Origin: Helicobacter cappadocius
GTDB taxonomy: Bacteria > Campylobacterota > Campylobacteria > Campylobacterales > Helicobacteraceae
Length of the DNA: 59,483 nt
Assembly (NCBI RefSeq): GCF_030688855.1
Contig: NZ_JAUYZK010000011.1
Location: 1 to 59,483, forward strand
Direction of reading: 5' to 3'
Shown: positions 43,551 through 53,968 of the stretch, piece by piece
Layout of the letters: every line of letters begins with the position of its first letter
Numbering within the stretch: the stretch's first letter is position 1
Made by a program: the position numbers and the translations under genes
Notes under the pieces: generated by a model
Seen by the model: only the letters and a program-made list of their open reading frames with translations
What the model was told of the DNA's origin: nothing
Database searches by the model: none

Positions 43551-44404
43551 AAACTTATCTAAAAACATTGTTTTTTTGTTTTTTTCCTTTTGGTGTTTAT
43601 GCACTCGAAACATATCCCGCTACTCCAAATTTAGCCTTTGGATTTCATCCTTATGGAAGTGCAAAATTTGGTATGCAGTATTATGAATATACTGAACCAA
43701 AATTGATGTCCATCTCTGGACCTATGTATAATATCAGTGGATTGTTTGGTGTAAAATTAAATCCTTTATTGAAGATGGATGTTCAGATTTATTATTCTCA
43801 GGATATTGGTCAAAATATTTATAATGGAAGCACCCAAGATTTTAGCACAAAGGAAGTTGTCCCCTTAAGCTTGAAATCGGCTGATTATTATTTGGGTGGT
43901 GTTGGGAAAGTAGCTTTTATTCTTGGAGATGGAATAGAGGAAGAGTGGGTCAGTTTTTATACAGGATTGGGGTATCGGTATTTAAATAATAATATTCAAA
44001 ATCCTCCTAATCAGATTGTAACTTATAGACGAGAGCAGACTTATTGGTATATGCCATTTGGGGTAGATGCTAGTATGTGGCTAAATAAAAATATCAAAAT
44101 CAAAATAAATGCTGAACTTCGAGCACTCCTTGTGGGTAAAAATATCACACATTTTACGGATTTAGGTTGGGATAATGATGCACATTTTACTCAAAAAAAT
44201 GGTAGTGGTTCAAGACTTTCGTTAGGAGCGGAATTTTTTATTACAAAAAAACAAGCTATTACTCTGGAGGCTTTTTTTGATTACTGGGGTATAAAAAAAT
44301 CAAATATCAAAAACATAACAAATCAGGGTAAATCTGTAGGTTCTTTTATTGAGCCTGAAAATAATACGAAGGTATTCGGAGTGCAGATAGGTTATTTTTT
44401 CTAG
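43547..44404 (+). CDS. Probable outer-membrane beta-barrel protein
   Basis: 285 residues. A signal peptide (MKTYLKTLFFCFFPFGVYA) is followed by alternating amphipathic strands rich in aromatic residues, such as GYRYLNNN, WYMPFGVDASMWL, KIKINAELRALL and TLEAFFDYWG. The last residue is Phe after VFGVQIGYFF, the usual BAM-recognition signature. It is coupled to the small membrane gene by ATGA overlap. No named family recognised; it resembles Helicobacter barrel proteins in general. The 3' end overlaps the convergent comF-like gene by 4 bases. Confidence 0.7.
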   Translation: MKTYLKTLFFCFFPFGVYALETYPATPNLAFGFHPYGSAKFGMQYYEYTEPKLMSISGPMYNISGLFGVKLNPLLKMDVQIYYSQDIGQNIYNGSTQDFSTKEVVPLSLKSADYYLGGVGKVAFILGDGIEEEWVSFYTGLGYRYLNNNIQNPPNQIVTYRREQTYWYMPFGVDASMWLNKNIKIKINAELRALLVGKNITHFTDLGWDNDAHFTQKNGSGSRLSLGAEFFITKKQAITLEAFFDYWGIKKSNIKNITNQGKSVGSFIEPENNTKVFGVQIGYFF

Positions 44405-45015
44405 CTTTTAGCATCACACAAGACAATAGCAAATAACACATTTGAACCATTTTTTTCTACGGTTTTTTTTGCTTCCTTGATAGTTGTTCCTGTGGTGATA
44501 ATATCATCGACTATGAATACATTATCGAATTTTTTTGTATAGATAAAATTTCGTGGATTGCTTTGTCTGTATAGCAGAGATTTTCCTGCATAATGTACCA
44601 TGTTTTTAGCTTTCAATGCTCCATATGAAGGTCTAAAGCTGTGTTTGCAAAATTCTCTTAAAATTACAGCTGTATGCGAATAATGACTTCTCACACAATC
44701 ATCGATAGCTATTCCATAGATTTTTGCTTGTTCCCATAATGAAATATTATGAGAATTAAAAAAATATTCACTTGCTTTTTTTGATAGTATTTTTAACACT
44801 CTGCTACCAAAAATGCTATATTTGCTTCCTATTAGCATGGAAATATCTTCATAGCGATAGAAACTATATATGCTAATGCCATCAATCACACGCACTCTTG
44901 GTGTAATTTTTATGTTTCTAAAACATTTTTGACACACTGGCTCAAAGAAAAGGAGAGGTTTTTTTAGATTTTCTAAGTCTATAAATTTAAAACGACTGCA
45001 GAGGATACACTTCAT
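44401..45015 (-). CDS. comF: ComF-family phosphoribosyltransferase-like protein
   Basis: 204 residues. An N-terminal zinc-finger-like part (CILC at about 3-6, CQKC at about 32-35) and a phosphoribosyltransferase fold with the PRPP-loop FIVDDIITTGTTIKEA near the C-terminus. Related proteins (ComF, GntX, HP1473) help natural transformation; H. pylori HP1473 is reported as needed for competence. It overlaps tmk by 4 bases. Confidence 0.85.
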   Translation of the reverse strand: MKCILCSRFKFIDLENLKKPLLFFEPVCQKCFRNIKITPRVRVIDGISIYSFYRYEDISMLIGSKYSIFGSRVLKILSKKASEYFFNSHNISLWEQAKIYGIAIDDCVRSHYSHTAVILREFCKHSFRPSYGALKAKNMVHYAGKSLLYRQSNPRNFIYTKKFDNVFIVDDIITTGTTIKEAKKTVEKNGSNVLFAIVLCDAKS

Positions 45016-45608
45016 ATTTTTTGCATAATAAGCTCTTTGATTTGATCTTCAATAGTTTCTTTAGGTTTTGAAGCATCAATAACTTCTACTTTACATTTGA
45101 AATCTTTTTGCAATCTCTCTGCGATCGATTTTATATTTTTTTGGATATCTAATAGGTATTGGATACCTCTTTGCTCAATAGCATCGTTTGATTTTTTTCC
45201 CAATCTATCTTGAAGTGTTTTTTTATCAAGTTCTAAAATAATAACCAAATCAGGAATAATATTATCTGTAGCAAACAAGTTAAGTTCTTTTGCTCCTTGA
45301 ATATTTCTAGCATAGGCAATTCCAGAGATAAGACTTCTATCTGATATGATCAGTTTATCTTGATTGGGCTTGATGATTTTTGCGATATGTTCAGCTCTAT
45401 CAGCTAAAAAAAGAAGAAACTCTGTCTTAGCATCTATTTGATAGTTATTGTTTGTGTTGTGTTCTTTTAAAATCATTTCTCGAATTTCTATGCCTAGCAT
45501 ACTTCCACCAGGTTCTTTTGTAAAGATAGCGTGTGGAAAGTCCTTTTTTAAAGATTCTATTTGCGTAGATTTACCAGAGGTATCAATGCCTTCTAGAGCA
45601 ACATACAT
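45012..45608 (-). CDS. tmk: Thymidylate kinase
   Basis: 198 residues. P-loop YVALEGIDTSGKSTQIE (DTS replaces the usual DGxG-like residues), DRSLISGIAYARN in the nucleotide-binding DRX motif, and LDIQKNIKSIAERLQ in the tail. Phosphorylates dTMP to dTDP. ATG start, 2 bases after coaD. The gene order comF-tmk-coaD-ubiX is as in H. pylori. Confidence 0.94.
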   Translation of the reverse strand: MYVALEGIDTSGKSTQIESLKKDFPHAIFTKEPGGSMLGIEIREMILKEHNTNNNYQIDAKTEFLLFLADRAEHIAKIIKPNQDKLIISDRSLISGIAYARNIQGAKELNLFATDNIIPDLVIILELDKKTLQDRLGKKSNDAIEQRGIQYLLDIQKNIKSIAERLQKDFKCKVEVIDASKPKETIEDQIKELIMQKI

Positions 45609-45610
45609 AA

Positions 45611-46090
45611 TTATCCTTTTATCTTCTGTATATATTCATATACAACTTCGGGTATAAGATGAGAGACCTTTCCATTGTGTTGTAAAATGCTTCGAATAAT
45701 AGAAGAACTAATAAAAGCATTTTTGAGTGTGGGCATAAAGTAAATCGTATCTAACTCATCATTCAAAGAAGCATTTGCATATCCCATCTGCAACTCGTAT
45801 TCAAAATCACTCACTACTCTAAGACCCCTAATAATGAGTTTAGCTTTATTTTCTTTTGCAAAATCAGCTAGGAGAGTATCAAAACATACACATTCTACTT
45901 TAGGAATATTGATTGTGGCTAACTCCATCATTTTTTTACGATCTTTTAGTTCAAACATAGGGGTTTTTGAGCTTGATTTTGCAATTGCGATGATGACTTT
46001 ATCAAAGAGTTCAACGCTTCGCTTGATAATATCTAAATGTCCATTGGTGACTGGATCAAATGTACCTGGATAAATAGCTACTTTGTTCAT
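45611..46090 (-). CDS. coaD: Phosphopantetheine adenylyltransferase
   Basis: 159 residues; CoA biosynthesis. [20 protein letters not shown] has the TxGH motif, [11 protein letters not shown]-type antisense is ignored, and [11 protein letters not shown] has the ISSS motif with the final Arg. MGEL before the ATG at 46090 belongs to the ubiX end (TAATG overlap), and GGGGGAG upstream supports the ATG at 46090. Confidence 0.93.
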   Translation of the reverse strand: MNKVAIYPGTFDPVTNGHLDIIKRSVELFDKVIIAIAKSSSKTPMFELKDRKKMMELATINIPKVECVCFDTLLADFAKENKAKLIIRGLRVVSDFEYELQMGYANASLNDELDTIYFMPTLKNAFISSSIIRSILQHNGKVSHLIPEVVYEYIQKIKG

Positions 46091-46659
46091 TAGCTCCCCC
46101 ATCTACTATAGAGATTGTTGGGAATTTTTAGGCTATCTAACCATCTGCCTATTATAAAATTTTCCATAGAATTTAGATCAGATATTTTTGCGTAATATGC
46201 CATTACAGGAGGTGCGATAATCACACCTAATTTTGAAAGTTTGAGCATATTTTCTAAGGGAATTGCTGAAAATGGGAGTTCTCGTGGAGTGAGCAAAAGT
46301 TTTTTACCTTCTTTTATCATTACACTTGCAGTCCTTGAAATAAGTTCATCTGCGATGCCAGATGAGATTTTTGCTAACATATCCATACTCGTTGGCACAA
46401 CGGCCATCATATCGACATCAAAGCTTCCTGATGCTATATTTGCAGAGATTTCATTAGCATTAAAAATAGTTATTTTTCTGCCATTTTCTATGAGTTTGTC
46501 AAGTTTGGATTCTATTTTTTCCCCTGTCTCTTCTTTTGCAACGATCTTGCTACTTGCAGAAATAATTATAAAAAGTTCAATTTCTCTAGGAATTGCTGCA
46601 ATAAATTTCATCGCAAGAGCAGTGCCACTAGCTCCACTGATGCCTACGATCATTTTCAT
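46090..46659 (-). CDS. ubiX: Flavin prenyltransferase UbiX
   Basis: 189 residues. Makes prenylated FMN for UbiD-type decarboxylases. [15 protein letters not shown] binds FMN, and [27 protein letters not shown] and [11 protein letters not shown] are the other motifs (given in parts). Normal length. ATGA overlap with flgA, and TAATG with coaD. UbiX/UbiD act in quinone synthesis or the futalosine route; the exact use here is not visible. Confidence 0.93.
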   Translation of the reverse strand: MKMIVGISGASGTALAMKFIAAIPREIELFIIISASSKIVAKEETGEKIESKLDKLIENGRKITIFNANEISANIASGSFDVDMMAVVPTSMDMLAKISSGIADELISRTASVMIKEGKKLLLTPRELPFSAIPLENMLKLSKLGVIIAPPVMAYYAKISDLNSMENFIIGRWLDSLKIPNNLYSRWGS

Positions 46660-47327
46660 AATATTTCTCCTTTATCGGTGTCTATAACTTTGACTTTTAT
46701 GATTTTTTTGGTTTCAGGATTGATGGCATTGATAATATCCCCAAGCGATCCATTTTCTTTGGCTATAAGAGTTGTTTGCAGAGTAATTTGTTTATCTTTT
46801 ATAAATCCTACAAAACTATCATTTTTTCTTATAAGGATTTTGGATTGTATCTTATCAAATGTAATGATAGAATTCGCATTGATGTATGATTTTGCACTTG
46901 TATGGTTGATTTGAGATGAGTCAATAGGCATTTGCAATATCCTATCAAGTCCTATAATGTCTTTTTTCACATTTTTATCAGTAATATTTTCTGAAGTTTT
47001 GATAGCATCTATAGCACGATAAACATTGATAGTTGCTTGTAATTGATATTGCAATGGAATCTTCAATAAAGAATTATTCAAATTTGCATCTAGCAATATG
47101 ATACCTTCTTTTTTATTCAGATTTTTAGAATCTAAACTCATAGATTGGATTTTGTAGTTTTGTATAAGCATATTCGAAGGAATAGATATAGAAATACTGG
47201 AAATGTGTATTCCGTAAGTTTGATATTTTTTTTCATAGGTTTTTTGAATGTAGTTTTTGATTTGAGCAAGATTATCAACTGCCCAAAGATGAATTGCTAA
47301 AATAAATAAAAGAAAAATACTTTTCAT
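46656..47327 (-). CDS. flgA: Flagellar P-ring assembly chaperone FlgA
   Basis: 223 residues. A signal peptide (MKSIFLLFILAIHLWA) is followed by a periplasmic SAF-domain protein. The C-terminal part has the typical IIGLDRILQMPIDSSQ and GSLGDIINAINPETKKIIKVKV segments, which chaperone FlgI into the P-ring. It lies between uvrD and ubiX, as in H. pylori HP1477. Confidence 0.85.
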   Translation of the reverse strand: MKSIFLLFILAIHLWAVDNLAQIKNYIQKTYEKKYQTYGIHISSISISIPSNMLIQNYKIQSMSLDSKNLNKKEGIILLDANLNNSLLKIPLQYQLQATINVYRAIDAIKTSENITDKNVKKDIIGLDRILQMPIDSSQINHTSAKSYINANSIITFDKIQSKILIRKNDSFVGFIKDKQITLQTTLIAKENGSLGDIINAINPETKKIIKVKVIDTDKGEIL

Positions 47328-47329
47328 TA

Positions 47330-49381
47330 TTATCCTTTCTGGACAAAAGAAGATAGAATATCACGCTCTAGTCCCCCAAAGCTGATTCTTAGTTTGGTAT
47401 CAGAACCTATTTTTTGAACATCGATGATTCGTCCAGAGCCAAATATCTTATGGAATATTATGTCGCCTTTTTTAAAATCCTCTTCTTTCTTGGAATGTGT
47501 ATTTTGTTCTTCAAGTAGTCCTGCTTCTTTTAAAAATCTTGATTTTTCAAGCAAACTACGTTCTCCACGATAAAATCTTGAATCGACATAAGAAATATAA
47601 AGTTCATCTTTTGCTCTAGTGAAGGCTACATACCCCAATCTACGTTCTTCTTCTATATCGCTTTCATCGCGAACTAATGGAAAAAATCCCTCTTCAAATC
47701 CTGTTATAAAAACATATTCAAACTCCAGCCCCTTAGCAGAATGAACACTCATGCAAGAAATATAGCTTCCATCATCAGATGTATTATCACTTGATAAAGA
47801 AAGATCGTTAAGAAAATCTTCTAGCGAATTTTCAGGAGATTGGATGATATAATCTTTGAACATCCCGTAAAACTCTTCAATATTATAGAGTCTATCAATT
47901 GAGTCGTTAGAATTTTCTGATTCATCTATAAGGTTGATACTAGAGGTAAATTCATCGATAAATCTCATAGGCGAAATACTCAAAAAATGCACAAAGTCAT
48001 CAATCATAGAAAAGAATTCCTCTAAAGTTTTGTGATTTTTTGCTGAGATGATTGATTTCAATCTGCCTTCTTTGAGTGCTTGATAAACAGATATTTTATC
48101 ATTTTGAATGGTTTGAAAGATTTTATCTTGAGTGGTTTTTCCTATACCTCTTTTGGGTTTATTGATGATTCTAGAGAGCGAAAAATCATCATTTGGATTG
48201 ATAATCAATCGTAGATAACTTAGAATATCCTTTATTTCAGATCGTTCATAAAAACGTATTGCTCCGATGATTTTGTAAGGAATTTCAGCTCTATTAAACC
48301 CTGCTTCAATACTCCTAGATAGGGCATTAACTCTGAACAAAACTGCAATTTTGCTAGGGTTGATACCTTCTTTGAGAAGTTGTTTGATTTTTGTAGAGAT
48401 CAAGGTCGCCTCTTGTGTTTCGTTTTCAGAATGTAGAATCTGTATTGCTTTGCCATTTCCCTTAATGCTTTGGAGTTCTTTGCCCAAACGATTTTTATTA
48501 TAGTTGATGAGCGAATTTGCACCCTTCAATATCTGGGTAGTGGATCGATAGTTTTCTTGAAGTTTGATAATTTTGACATTTTCAAAGTTGTCCTTAAAAT
48601 TCAAAATATTTGTAATATCTGCTCCGCGCCACCCATAAATACTCTGATCATCATCCCCAACAACGCAAAGATTTTGATGAGTGGAGCATAATTTCATTAG
48701 TAGTTTGTATTGCAAACGATTGGTATCTTGATATTCATCAACCATAATATATTGGTATTGATTGCTTGTATTTTTGGCTAGTTCTGGGTTAGCATCTAGG
48801 ATTTTATAGGTTAAGACCAATAAATCATCAAAATCTACCATATTTTTTTCATTCAAAAAATCTTCATAAAGCTTATAAAGTTTCGCAACCTCTTTTTGGT
48901 AGTCATTCTGTGCTGAACTTAATGCTTCAACAGGAGAGATTAGAAAATTTTTCAAATTAGAAATATTAGATTCTATATAACCAATGGGCAAGTTAGGTTT
49001 GAAACCCTTAAGTATCTTTTTTTTGTCATCTCCATCAATAAGCACAAAATTACTTTTTCGGTTTAATAGGTGGATGTTGAATTTCAAAAATAAAAGTCCA
49101 AATTTATGAAATGTGCACAAAAGTGGAGGAGATTGATTGGAGATATTTTCAATCAAATTAAGAGCCCTTGTACGCATTTCTATAGCAGCTTTGTTTGTAA
49201 AGGTCAGAGTGAGTGTTGAGGTAGCTGGAATTCCCACTTCATCTATGAGATAAGCTAGGCGAGTGGTGAGTGTTTTTGTCTTTCCACTTCCTGCACCTGC
49301 TAATATAAGCATAGGCCCATCAATATGCTTAATAGCCTCTAATTGTGATGAGTTGAGATTTTTTAGAGTATCAGGAGTCAT
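47330..49381 (-). CDS. uvrD: DNA helicase UvrD/PcrA
   Basis: 683 residues, superfamily 1A helicase. Motif I GAGSGKTKTLTTRLAYL, motif II VDEYQDTNRLQYKL, motif III GDDDQSIYGWRGA, motif IV LQENYRSTTQIL, motif V SVHSAKGLEFEYVFITG, motif VI YVAFTRAKDEL. A C-terminal SH3/Tudor-like part (KGDIIFHKIFGSGRIIDVQ) follows. In H. pylori UvrD limits recombination and transformation. 2 bases before flgA; 4-base overlap with pflB. Confidence 0.95.
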   Translation of the reverse strand: MTPDTLKNLNSSQLEAIKHIDGPMLILAGAGSGKTKTLTTRLAYLIDEVGIPATSTLTLTFTNKAAIEMRTRALNLIENISNQSPPLLCTFHKFGLLFLKFNIHLLNRKSNFVLIDGDDKKKILKGFKPNLPIGYIESNISNLKNFLISPVEALSSAQNDYQKEVAKLYKLYEDFLNEKNMVDFDDLLVLTYKILDANPELAKNTSNQYQYIMVDEYQDTNRLQYKLLMKLCSTHQNLCVVGDDDQSIYGWRGADITNILNFKDNFENVKIIKLQENYRSTTQILKGANSLINYNKNRLGKELQSIKGNGKAIQILHSENETQEATLISTKIKQLLKEGINPSKIAVLFRVNALSRSIEAGFNRAEIPYKIIGAIRFYERSEIKDILSYLRLIINPNDDFSLSRIINKPKRGIGKTTQDKIFQTIQNDKISVYQALKEGRLKSIISAKNHKTLEEFFSMIDDFVHFLSISPMRFIDEFTSSINLIDESENSNDSIDRLYNIEEFYGMFKDYIIQSPENSLEDFLNDLSLSSDNTSDDGSYISCMSVHSAKGLEFEYVFITGFEEGFFPLVRDESDIEEERRLGYVAFTRAKDELYISYVDSRFYRGERSLLEKSRFLKEAGLLEEQNTHSKKEEDFKKGDIIFHKIFGSGRIIDVQKIGSDTKLRISFGGLERDILSSFVQKG

Positions 49382-51849
49382 TTTTGATGACTTTTTATTT
49401 TATTGGTATCAATAGTAAAATCAAAGAATTCTGATTTGAAATTTGCAACAGAAATGTAGTTAAAATAACTAGAAGCCGCTTTGAAATTCCCTGTTTCTTG
49501 ATATAGAAGTGCTAGTGCATAGCGAGTTTCAAAATCGGTTGGAGCATCCATTTTTGATAATTGCAAAAGCAGTACTGCATTTTCTGGATGGTTTGCTCCG
49601 ATGGCTGCAACAGCTCCAAGAAATTTTGTTTTAGCATCATCTTCTTTAAAATCTTCGATGAGTGCATTATAGAGTGCGTAAGCTTTTTCGAATTTGTGTT
49701 GGTAGATATTAATAAGTGCCATTGTTTGCATGATGCCATTAGGAGTGTCTGTTTGCGAAATCAGTTTTTGTTCTAATATTCTTTCTTGCTTTTCTAGCGA
49801 TCCTGTGATAAAGCCTATATACACATAGAGTTCTCTTGTAAAGGCTGGACCATAATACACGCTACTTAAATCAAGATTTTCAGACAAAAACAAATTATGT
49901 AATCTAAGTGCAACTTGCTTGAGATTGGTATCATAATTATGTGCAAGTTCATATAAAATATTTGAAACAATATCTTTAGGATATATTTTTTTGAGATTTG
50001 AAAAGGCCGATATAATGGTATTTTTATCTTTGTTTCGAATACCGTAAGCTGCTTCTAGTGCATAATAAATTGGAAGTTTTTCTTTAGCTTGTTTTATCCA
50101 TCCCATCCCATCGTTGATATTTTTTGTAAAATAACCAATAAATGAGGTTAGAAACTCTTTTTCTTCTTTGGAGCTAAAGGGAACATTTTCAAAATCTTGG
50201 GCTATCTGATGAGATATTCTGCTAGTGTCTTGGTAGATAAATGTTCCTGCCATTATGGCAAATAAACCAGAGGTAATATCATAACTATTGAGATGATAAG
50301 CTCTCAAAAAATGAATATAGGCTTTTTGAAAATCTCCCATTTGTGCGTATATAAGCCCTATATCATAGTGCAACACAGCGTGGTTAGGATTAGATTTTGC
50401 TGAAATTTGCAAATATTTTAAAGCGTCTCGAATGTTATTTTTATTCAGTTCTATTAGAGCTTTAGTAATATTTTTATTAATATTAGAGATCGTATCACCT
50501 TTTATGAGAGTATTTTTTGCTTCTTGGATGCTTTTTGTATCAGAAAATACCCCTCCTTCGCGTATCATTTTGATCGCTTCTTCTAAATTAAAAACCCGAA
50601 AAGGAGCATAATAAAAAAGAATTTTATAAGGTATTTTTTCTTCAATTTCAAAGCTTCTATTCCAAAATTCCTCTTGAGCCAACCCTACATCAAAAAGCGA
50701 TCGATTTAAGATAACCTTAATAGGATAAGTATCCATTGCCTTTTTAATGAGATCTTGATCTTTTATAGAGTCTAGTGCAGAAGCAGCAAGTGAAAAATTT
50801 CCAATTTTCAAATCAATCATTTCTAATGCCAAAATCGAACCAATATCTTTTGGGTTTGCATTCAGGTATCTATATAAATAATTTTTTGCTTTTGCGTATT
50901 CTCCGATACGTGCATATAAAAGCCCTAAGCTTTTATAATCCTTTGGTTTTGCAACCTCTTTTAAATGAATAACCGCATTATAATCATCATTAAACAGCAA
51001 AAATATTTTTGCCAACAAGCGATTGTTCTGATCATTGTAATTTTCTGAATTTGGATTTAAAAGCGGAGATAAGCTCTCAAAATAGTATCCATTATAATAG
51101 TCCATAAGGGCATATAGATAAGAATAAAATGGCTTGTGCGAAGAATCACCTAGATGAGAACTTGCCAACTTCATATAATGAGCATACAAATCAGGACGTT
51201 TTAGATAGTATGATCCAACCATAGCATCTAATGCACTGATACTGACATTTTCTCCACTAGCAATTGCATTATCAAAGGAGTTGATAGCACCAGGGTAGTC
51301 TTTTTCTCTGAGTTTGATAACGCCTAGATTATGTGAAGCAATAGCTTGTGAAAAGTTTGCGACATTATTGAAAATATTCAATGCTTCAATTTTGTCCCCA
51401 CCATTATAAAGCATATTAGCTTTTTTGATAAGGTTATCTAGGCTTTTGTTATTTATTTCAGATATTTTAGAATCTAGCTTGGGGATAGGAGGCAGAGTAA
51501 TCTCCACAGGTTTTGGAGGGGGTGTTTGTATAGGGGTTTCTTCTGTTTGATTTTCATCAGAGTTTTTGCTCAAAAGAATTACAGATATAACAACAATCAA
51601 AAATAAAACTCCAATCGTGGCAATGAGAGAAAAAAATATTTTTTTGTTGCGTTTAATTTCTTTGTATTTTTTTACCAATACCTGTATTAGACTCTTGCCA
51701 TCAAAGCCTTTGATTTTGAAGACTTTTGAAAGTTTTGAAAAATTTGCTCGTAAGATATTTCTTTTTATTTCTTTTGGCTTAGCATTTGAAGCATCATCGC
51801 CTATTGAATTTACTTGAGTAGCAATATCGGGATTTTTTTCTTTTGCCAT
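49378..51849 (-). CDS. pflB: TPR-rich flagellar motor scaffold protein (PflB-like)
   Basis: 823 residues. A cytoplasmic N-terminal region (about 1-70, Lys-rich), one transmembrane helix (IFFSLIATIGVLFLIVVISVILL, about 74-96), a Pro-rich linker (TPIQTPPPKPVEITLPPIPK), then TPR and Sel1-like repeats: LDNLIKKANMLYNGGDKIEA, ALKYLQISAKSNPNHAVLHY, GLIYAQMGDFQKAYIHFLRA. It fits PflB of C. jejuni, which positions stators, and HP1479 as I recall. Neighbours flgA, uvrD and serS match that locus. Name is fairly likely, not proven. Confidence 0.72.
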   Translation of the reverse strand: MAKEKNPDIATQVNSIGDDASNAKPKEIKRNILRANFSKLSKVFKIKGFDGKSLIQVLVKKYKEIKRNKKIFFSLIATIGVLFLIVVISVILLSKNSDENQTEETPIQTPPPKPVEITLPPIPKLDSKISEINNKSLDNLIKKANMLYNGGDKIEALNIFNNVANFSQAIASHNLGVIKLREKDYPGAINSFDNAIASGENVSISALDAMVGSYYLKRPDLYAHYMKLASSHLGDSSHKPFYSYLYALMDYYNGYYFESLSPLLNPNSENYNDQNNRLLAKIFLLFNDDYNAVIHLKEVAKPKDYKSLGLLYARIGEYAKAKNYLYRYLNANPKDIGSILALEMIDLKIGNFSLAASALDSIKDQDLIKKAMDTYPIKVILNRSLFDVGLAQEEFWNRSFEIEEKIPYKILFYYAPFRVFNLEEAIKMIREGGVFSDTKSIQEAKNTLIKGDTISNINKNITKALIELNKNNIRDALKYLQISAKSNPNHAVLHYDIGLIYAQMGDFQKAYIHFLRAYHLNSYDITSGLFAIMAGTFIYQDTSRISHQIAQDFENVPFSSKEEKEFLTSFIGYFTKNINDGMGWIKQAKEKLPIYYALEAAYGIRNKDKNTIISAFSNLKKIYPKDIVSNILYELAHNYDTNLKQVALRLHNLFLSENLDLSSVYYGPAFTRELYVYIGFITGSLEKQERILEQKLISQTDTPNGIMQTMALINIYQHKFEKAYALYNALIEDFKEDDAKTKFLGAVAAIGANHPENAVLLLQLSKMDAPTDFETRYALALLYQETGNFKAASSYFNYISVANFKSEFFDFTIDTNKIKSHQK

Positions 51850-51862
51850 AGGGTTTTAGCTC

Positions 51863-53152
51863 TTAGAGATATTTTTTCAATACTTGTGGAATTTCTATAT
51901 CTCCATCTTTGGTTTGATAATTTTCCATTATAGCCACTAGAGTTCTACCCACTGCCAAAGAAGAACCATTTAGAGTATGGACTAAAGAGTTCTTACTTTC
52001 GTCTTTGAAGCGAATTTTTGCCCTTCGAGCTTGGAAATCTTGAGTATTAGAAACAGAGCTTATTTCTCGATAACAGTTTTGACCTGGAAGCCAAACTTCT
52101 ATATCGATGGTGTTTCCTGCACTAAAACCCAAATCCCCACTACAAAGTTGCATATAACGATGAGGCAATTCAAGCTCACACAACAAATCACTGGCTGTTT
52201 TTAGCATCTTGAGTTGCATGTCTTGGCTATCTTTAGGGTGGGTTATAGCGACTAATTCGACTTTATCAAACTGATGTTGACGTATTATTCCTCGTGTGTC
52301 TCTTCCTGCACTCCCTGCTTCTTTTCGAAAACAAGGCGTCTGTGCTGTCATCATAATAGGTAAATCTTCAGCAGGAATAATAGTATCATTATACAGATTG
52401 GTTAGAGTGATTTCTGATGTAGAGATAAGATACAGATCATGTCCTTTTGGTTTTTCACCTAATGGGGTGTTGATTTCTTCTAAATCTCCGCTGACCTTAA
52501 ACATATCATCTTCAAATTTAGGTAATTGCCCTGTCCCAAAAAGCATATTTTTATTTACAATCACTGGCGTAACAACCATCTCAAACCCTGCTTTTTGATT
52601 GTGATCGAGCATAAAATTTATCAAAGCTCTATTTAGTCTAGCTCCCATACCTCTAAGCACTGAAAATCTACTTTTTGCCAATTTTACCCCTGCTTCAAAG
52701 TCAATCCAATGATTTTTTTGTGCAAGTTCCCAATGTTCTTTTGGAGTAAAGTCAAAAGTTTTTGGAGAAAGGATTCTTTTGATTTCTATATTGTCAGCTT
52801 CATCTTTTCCAATAGGTGTTTTTTCATCAGGCAGATTAGGAATACCAAAGAGAATATTCTGAAGATTTTTTTCTAGGGTTGTAACTTCATCATTTAAGAG
52901 ATTTATTTTTTGCTTGTTTAGCTCAAGTTCATTTTTGAGTTCGCTAATATCTTTGCCTTCTTTTTTATATTCTCCAAAAAGCTTAGAAGTCTTGTTTTGA
53001 TGAGATTGTAAGGTTTCAAGTTCTTGTTTATTCTTTTTGTAAGTATGGGCAGTATCTTTTAGGTTTTGGAGTGTTTGGACATCTACTTTTTTTGTTTCTA
53101 ATTTTTTGCTTACTGATTCAAAATCATTTAGTAGAAGTTTTATATCTATCAT
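51863..53152 (-). CDS. serS: Seryl-tRNA synthetase
   Basis: 429 residues, class II. N-terminal coiled coil arm (about 30-100), motif 2 [31 protein letters not shown], and motif 3 [22 protein letters not shown] start. 13 bases before pflB; divergent from tatB. Charges tRNA-Ser, one of which is encoded at 56948-57035. Confidence 0.96.
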   Translation of the reverse strand: MIDIKLLLNDFESVSKKLETKKVDVQTLQNLKDTAHTYKKNKQELETLQSHQNKTSKLFGEYKKEGKDISELKNELELNKQKINLLNDEVTTLEKNLQNILFGIPNLPDEKTPIGKDEADNIEIKRILSPKTFDFTPKEHWELAQKNHWIDFEAGVKLAKSRFSVLRGMGARLNRALINFMLDHNQKAGFEMVVTPVIVNKNMLFGTGQLPKFEDDMFKVSGDLEEINTPLGEKPKGHDLYLISTSEITLTNLYNDTIIPAEDLPIMMTAQTPCFRKEAGSAGRDTRGIIRQHQFDKVELVAITHPKDSQDMQLKMLKTASDLLCELELPHRYMQLCSGDLGFSAGNTIDIEVWLPGQNCYREISSVSNTQDFQARRAKIRFKDESKNSLVHTLNGSSLAVGRTLVAIMENYQTKDGDIEIPQVLKKYL

Positions 53153-53377
53153 TAATTTGCCCTTATTTTTTCAGAACTGACGATAGGATTTTATCGAAAA
53201 TTCAGAAGTATTTACAAGTATTTGATTTTAAACATATATAAGCATTTTTTATTCCTATATGTGTTTTATTCTCTAACTAGAGCCAACTTGAGCTATTTGA
53301 AGTGAAGCTTTAGATTTTTTGTTGTACAATAGGAGAAATTGACTTACAAAAAAACAGGGTATTGGAAGGCTCTAAAT

Positions 53378-53965
53378 ATGTTTGGTATGGGTATTTTTGA
53401 AATTTTAGTGATTTTGATTGTGGCAGTTATTTTTTTAGGACCCGAGAAACTCCCTCAAGCAATGGTAGATGTTGTGAAATTTTTCAAAGCTGTGAAAAAA
53501 ACACTCAATGATGCCAAGGATACTTTTGATAAAGAACTCCATATGAGTGAAATAAAAAAAGAAGCACTTGAGTATAGAAATACCTTTGAAAGCAGTGTTG
53601 ATAATATCACTAAGGATATTCAGCTCAAAGAAATTGATGATATGTTTGGTAAATATAAAGAAGAAAATCAGACCACCAAACCCAAAAGGACAAAAAAAAC
53701 ACCAAAGATACCTGCTCCAGATGCTGCATTATCTTATGAGGATACTCTACCTAAAAAACGCGGCAGGAAGCCCAAAACGGAAAATCAAAAACAAAATATT
53801 ACAGATAAACCCATAGCCACTCAGACAAAAAAATCACCAATTAAGCCATCTGTTCCAAAACCTATCTCCCAAGATTCTGAGCGATCAAAAAGGAGAGTTG
53901 TAACTCCAAAGGCGACAAAGAGCGTTGGATTCAAGAAATCTACCAAAACATCAAAGGAGGGCTGA
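53378..53965 (+). CDS. tatB: Sec-independent translocase TatB
   Basis: 195 residues. A transmembrane helix with the Gly-Pro hinge, FGMGIFEILVILIVAVIFLG then PEKLPQAM, is followed by an amphipathic helix and a long Lys-rich tail (PKRTKKTPKIP, KKRGRKPKT). Recognises twin-arginine signal peptides with TatC. The frame opens at 53339, but the ATG at 53378 with GGAAGG is the expected start. Followed by tatC after 3 bases. Confidence 0.92.
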   Translation: MFGMGIFEILVILIVAVIFLGPEKLPQAMVDVVKFFKAVKKTLNDAKDTFDKELHMSEIKKEALEYRNTFESSVDNITKDIQLKEIDDMFGKYKEENQTTKPKRTKKTPKIPAPDAALSYEDTLPKKRGRKPKTENQKQNITDKPIATQTKKSPIKPSVPKPISQDSERSKRRVVTPKATKSVGFKKSTKTSKEG

Positions 53966-53968
53966 TAG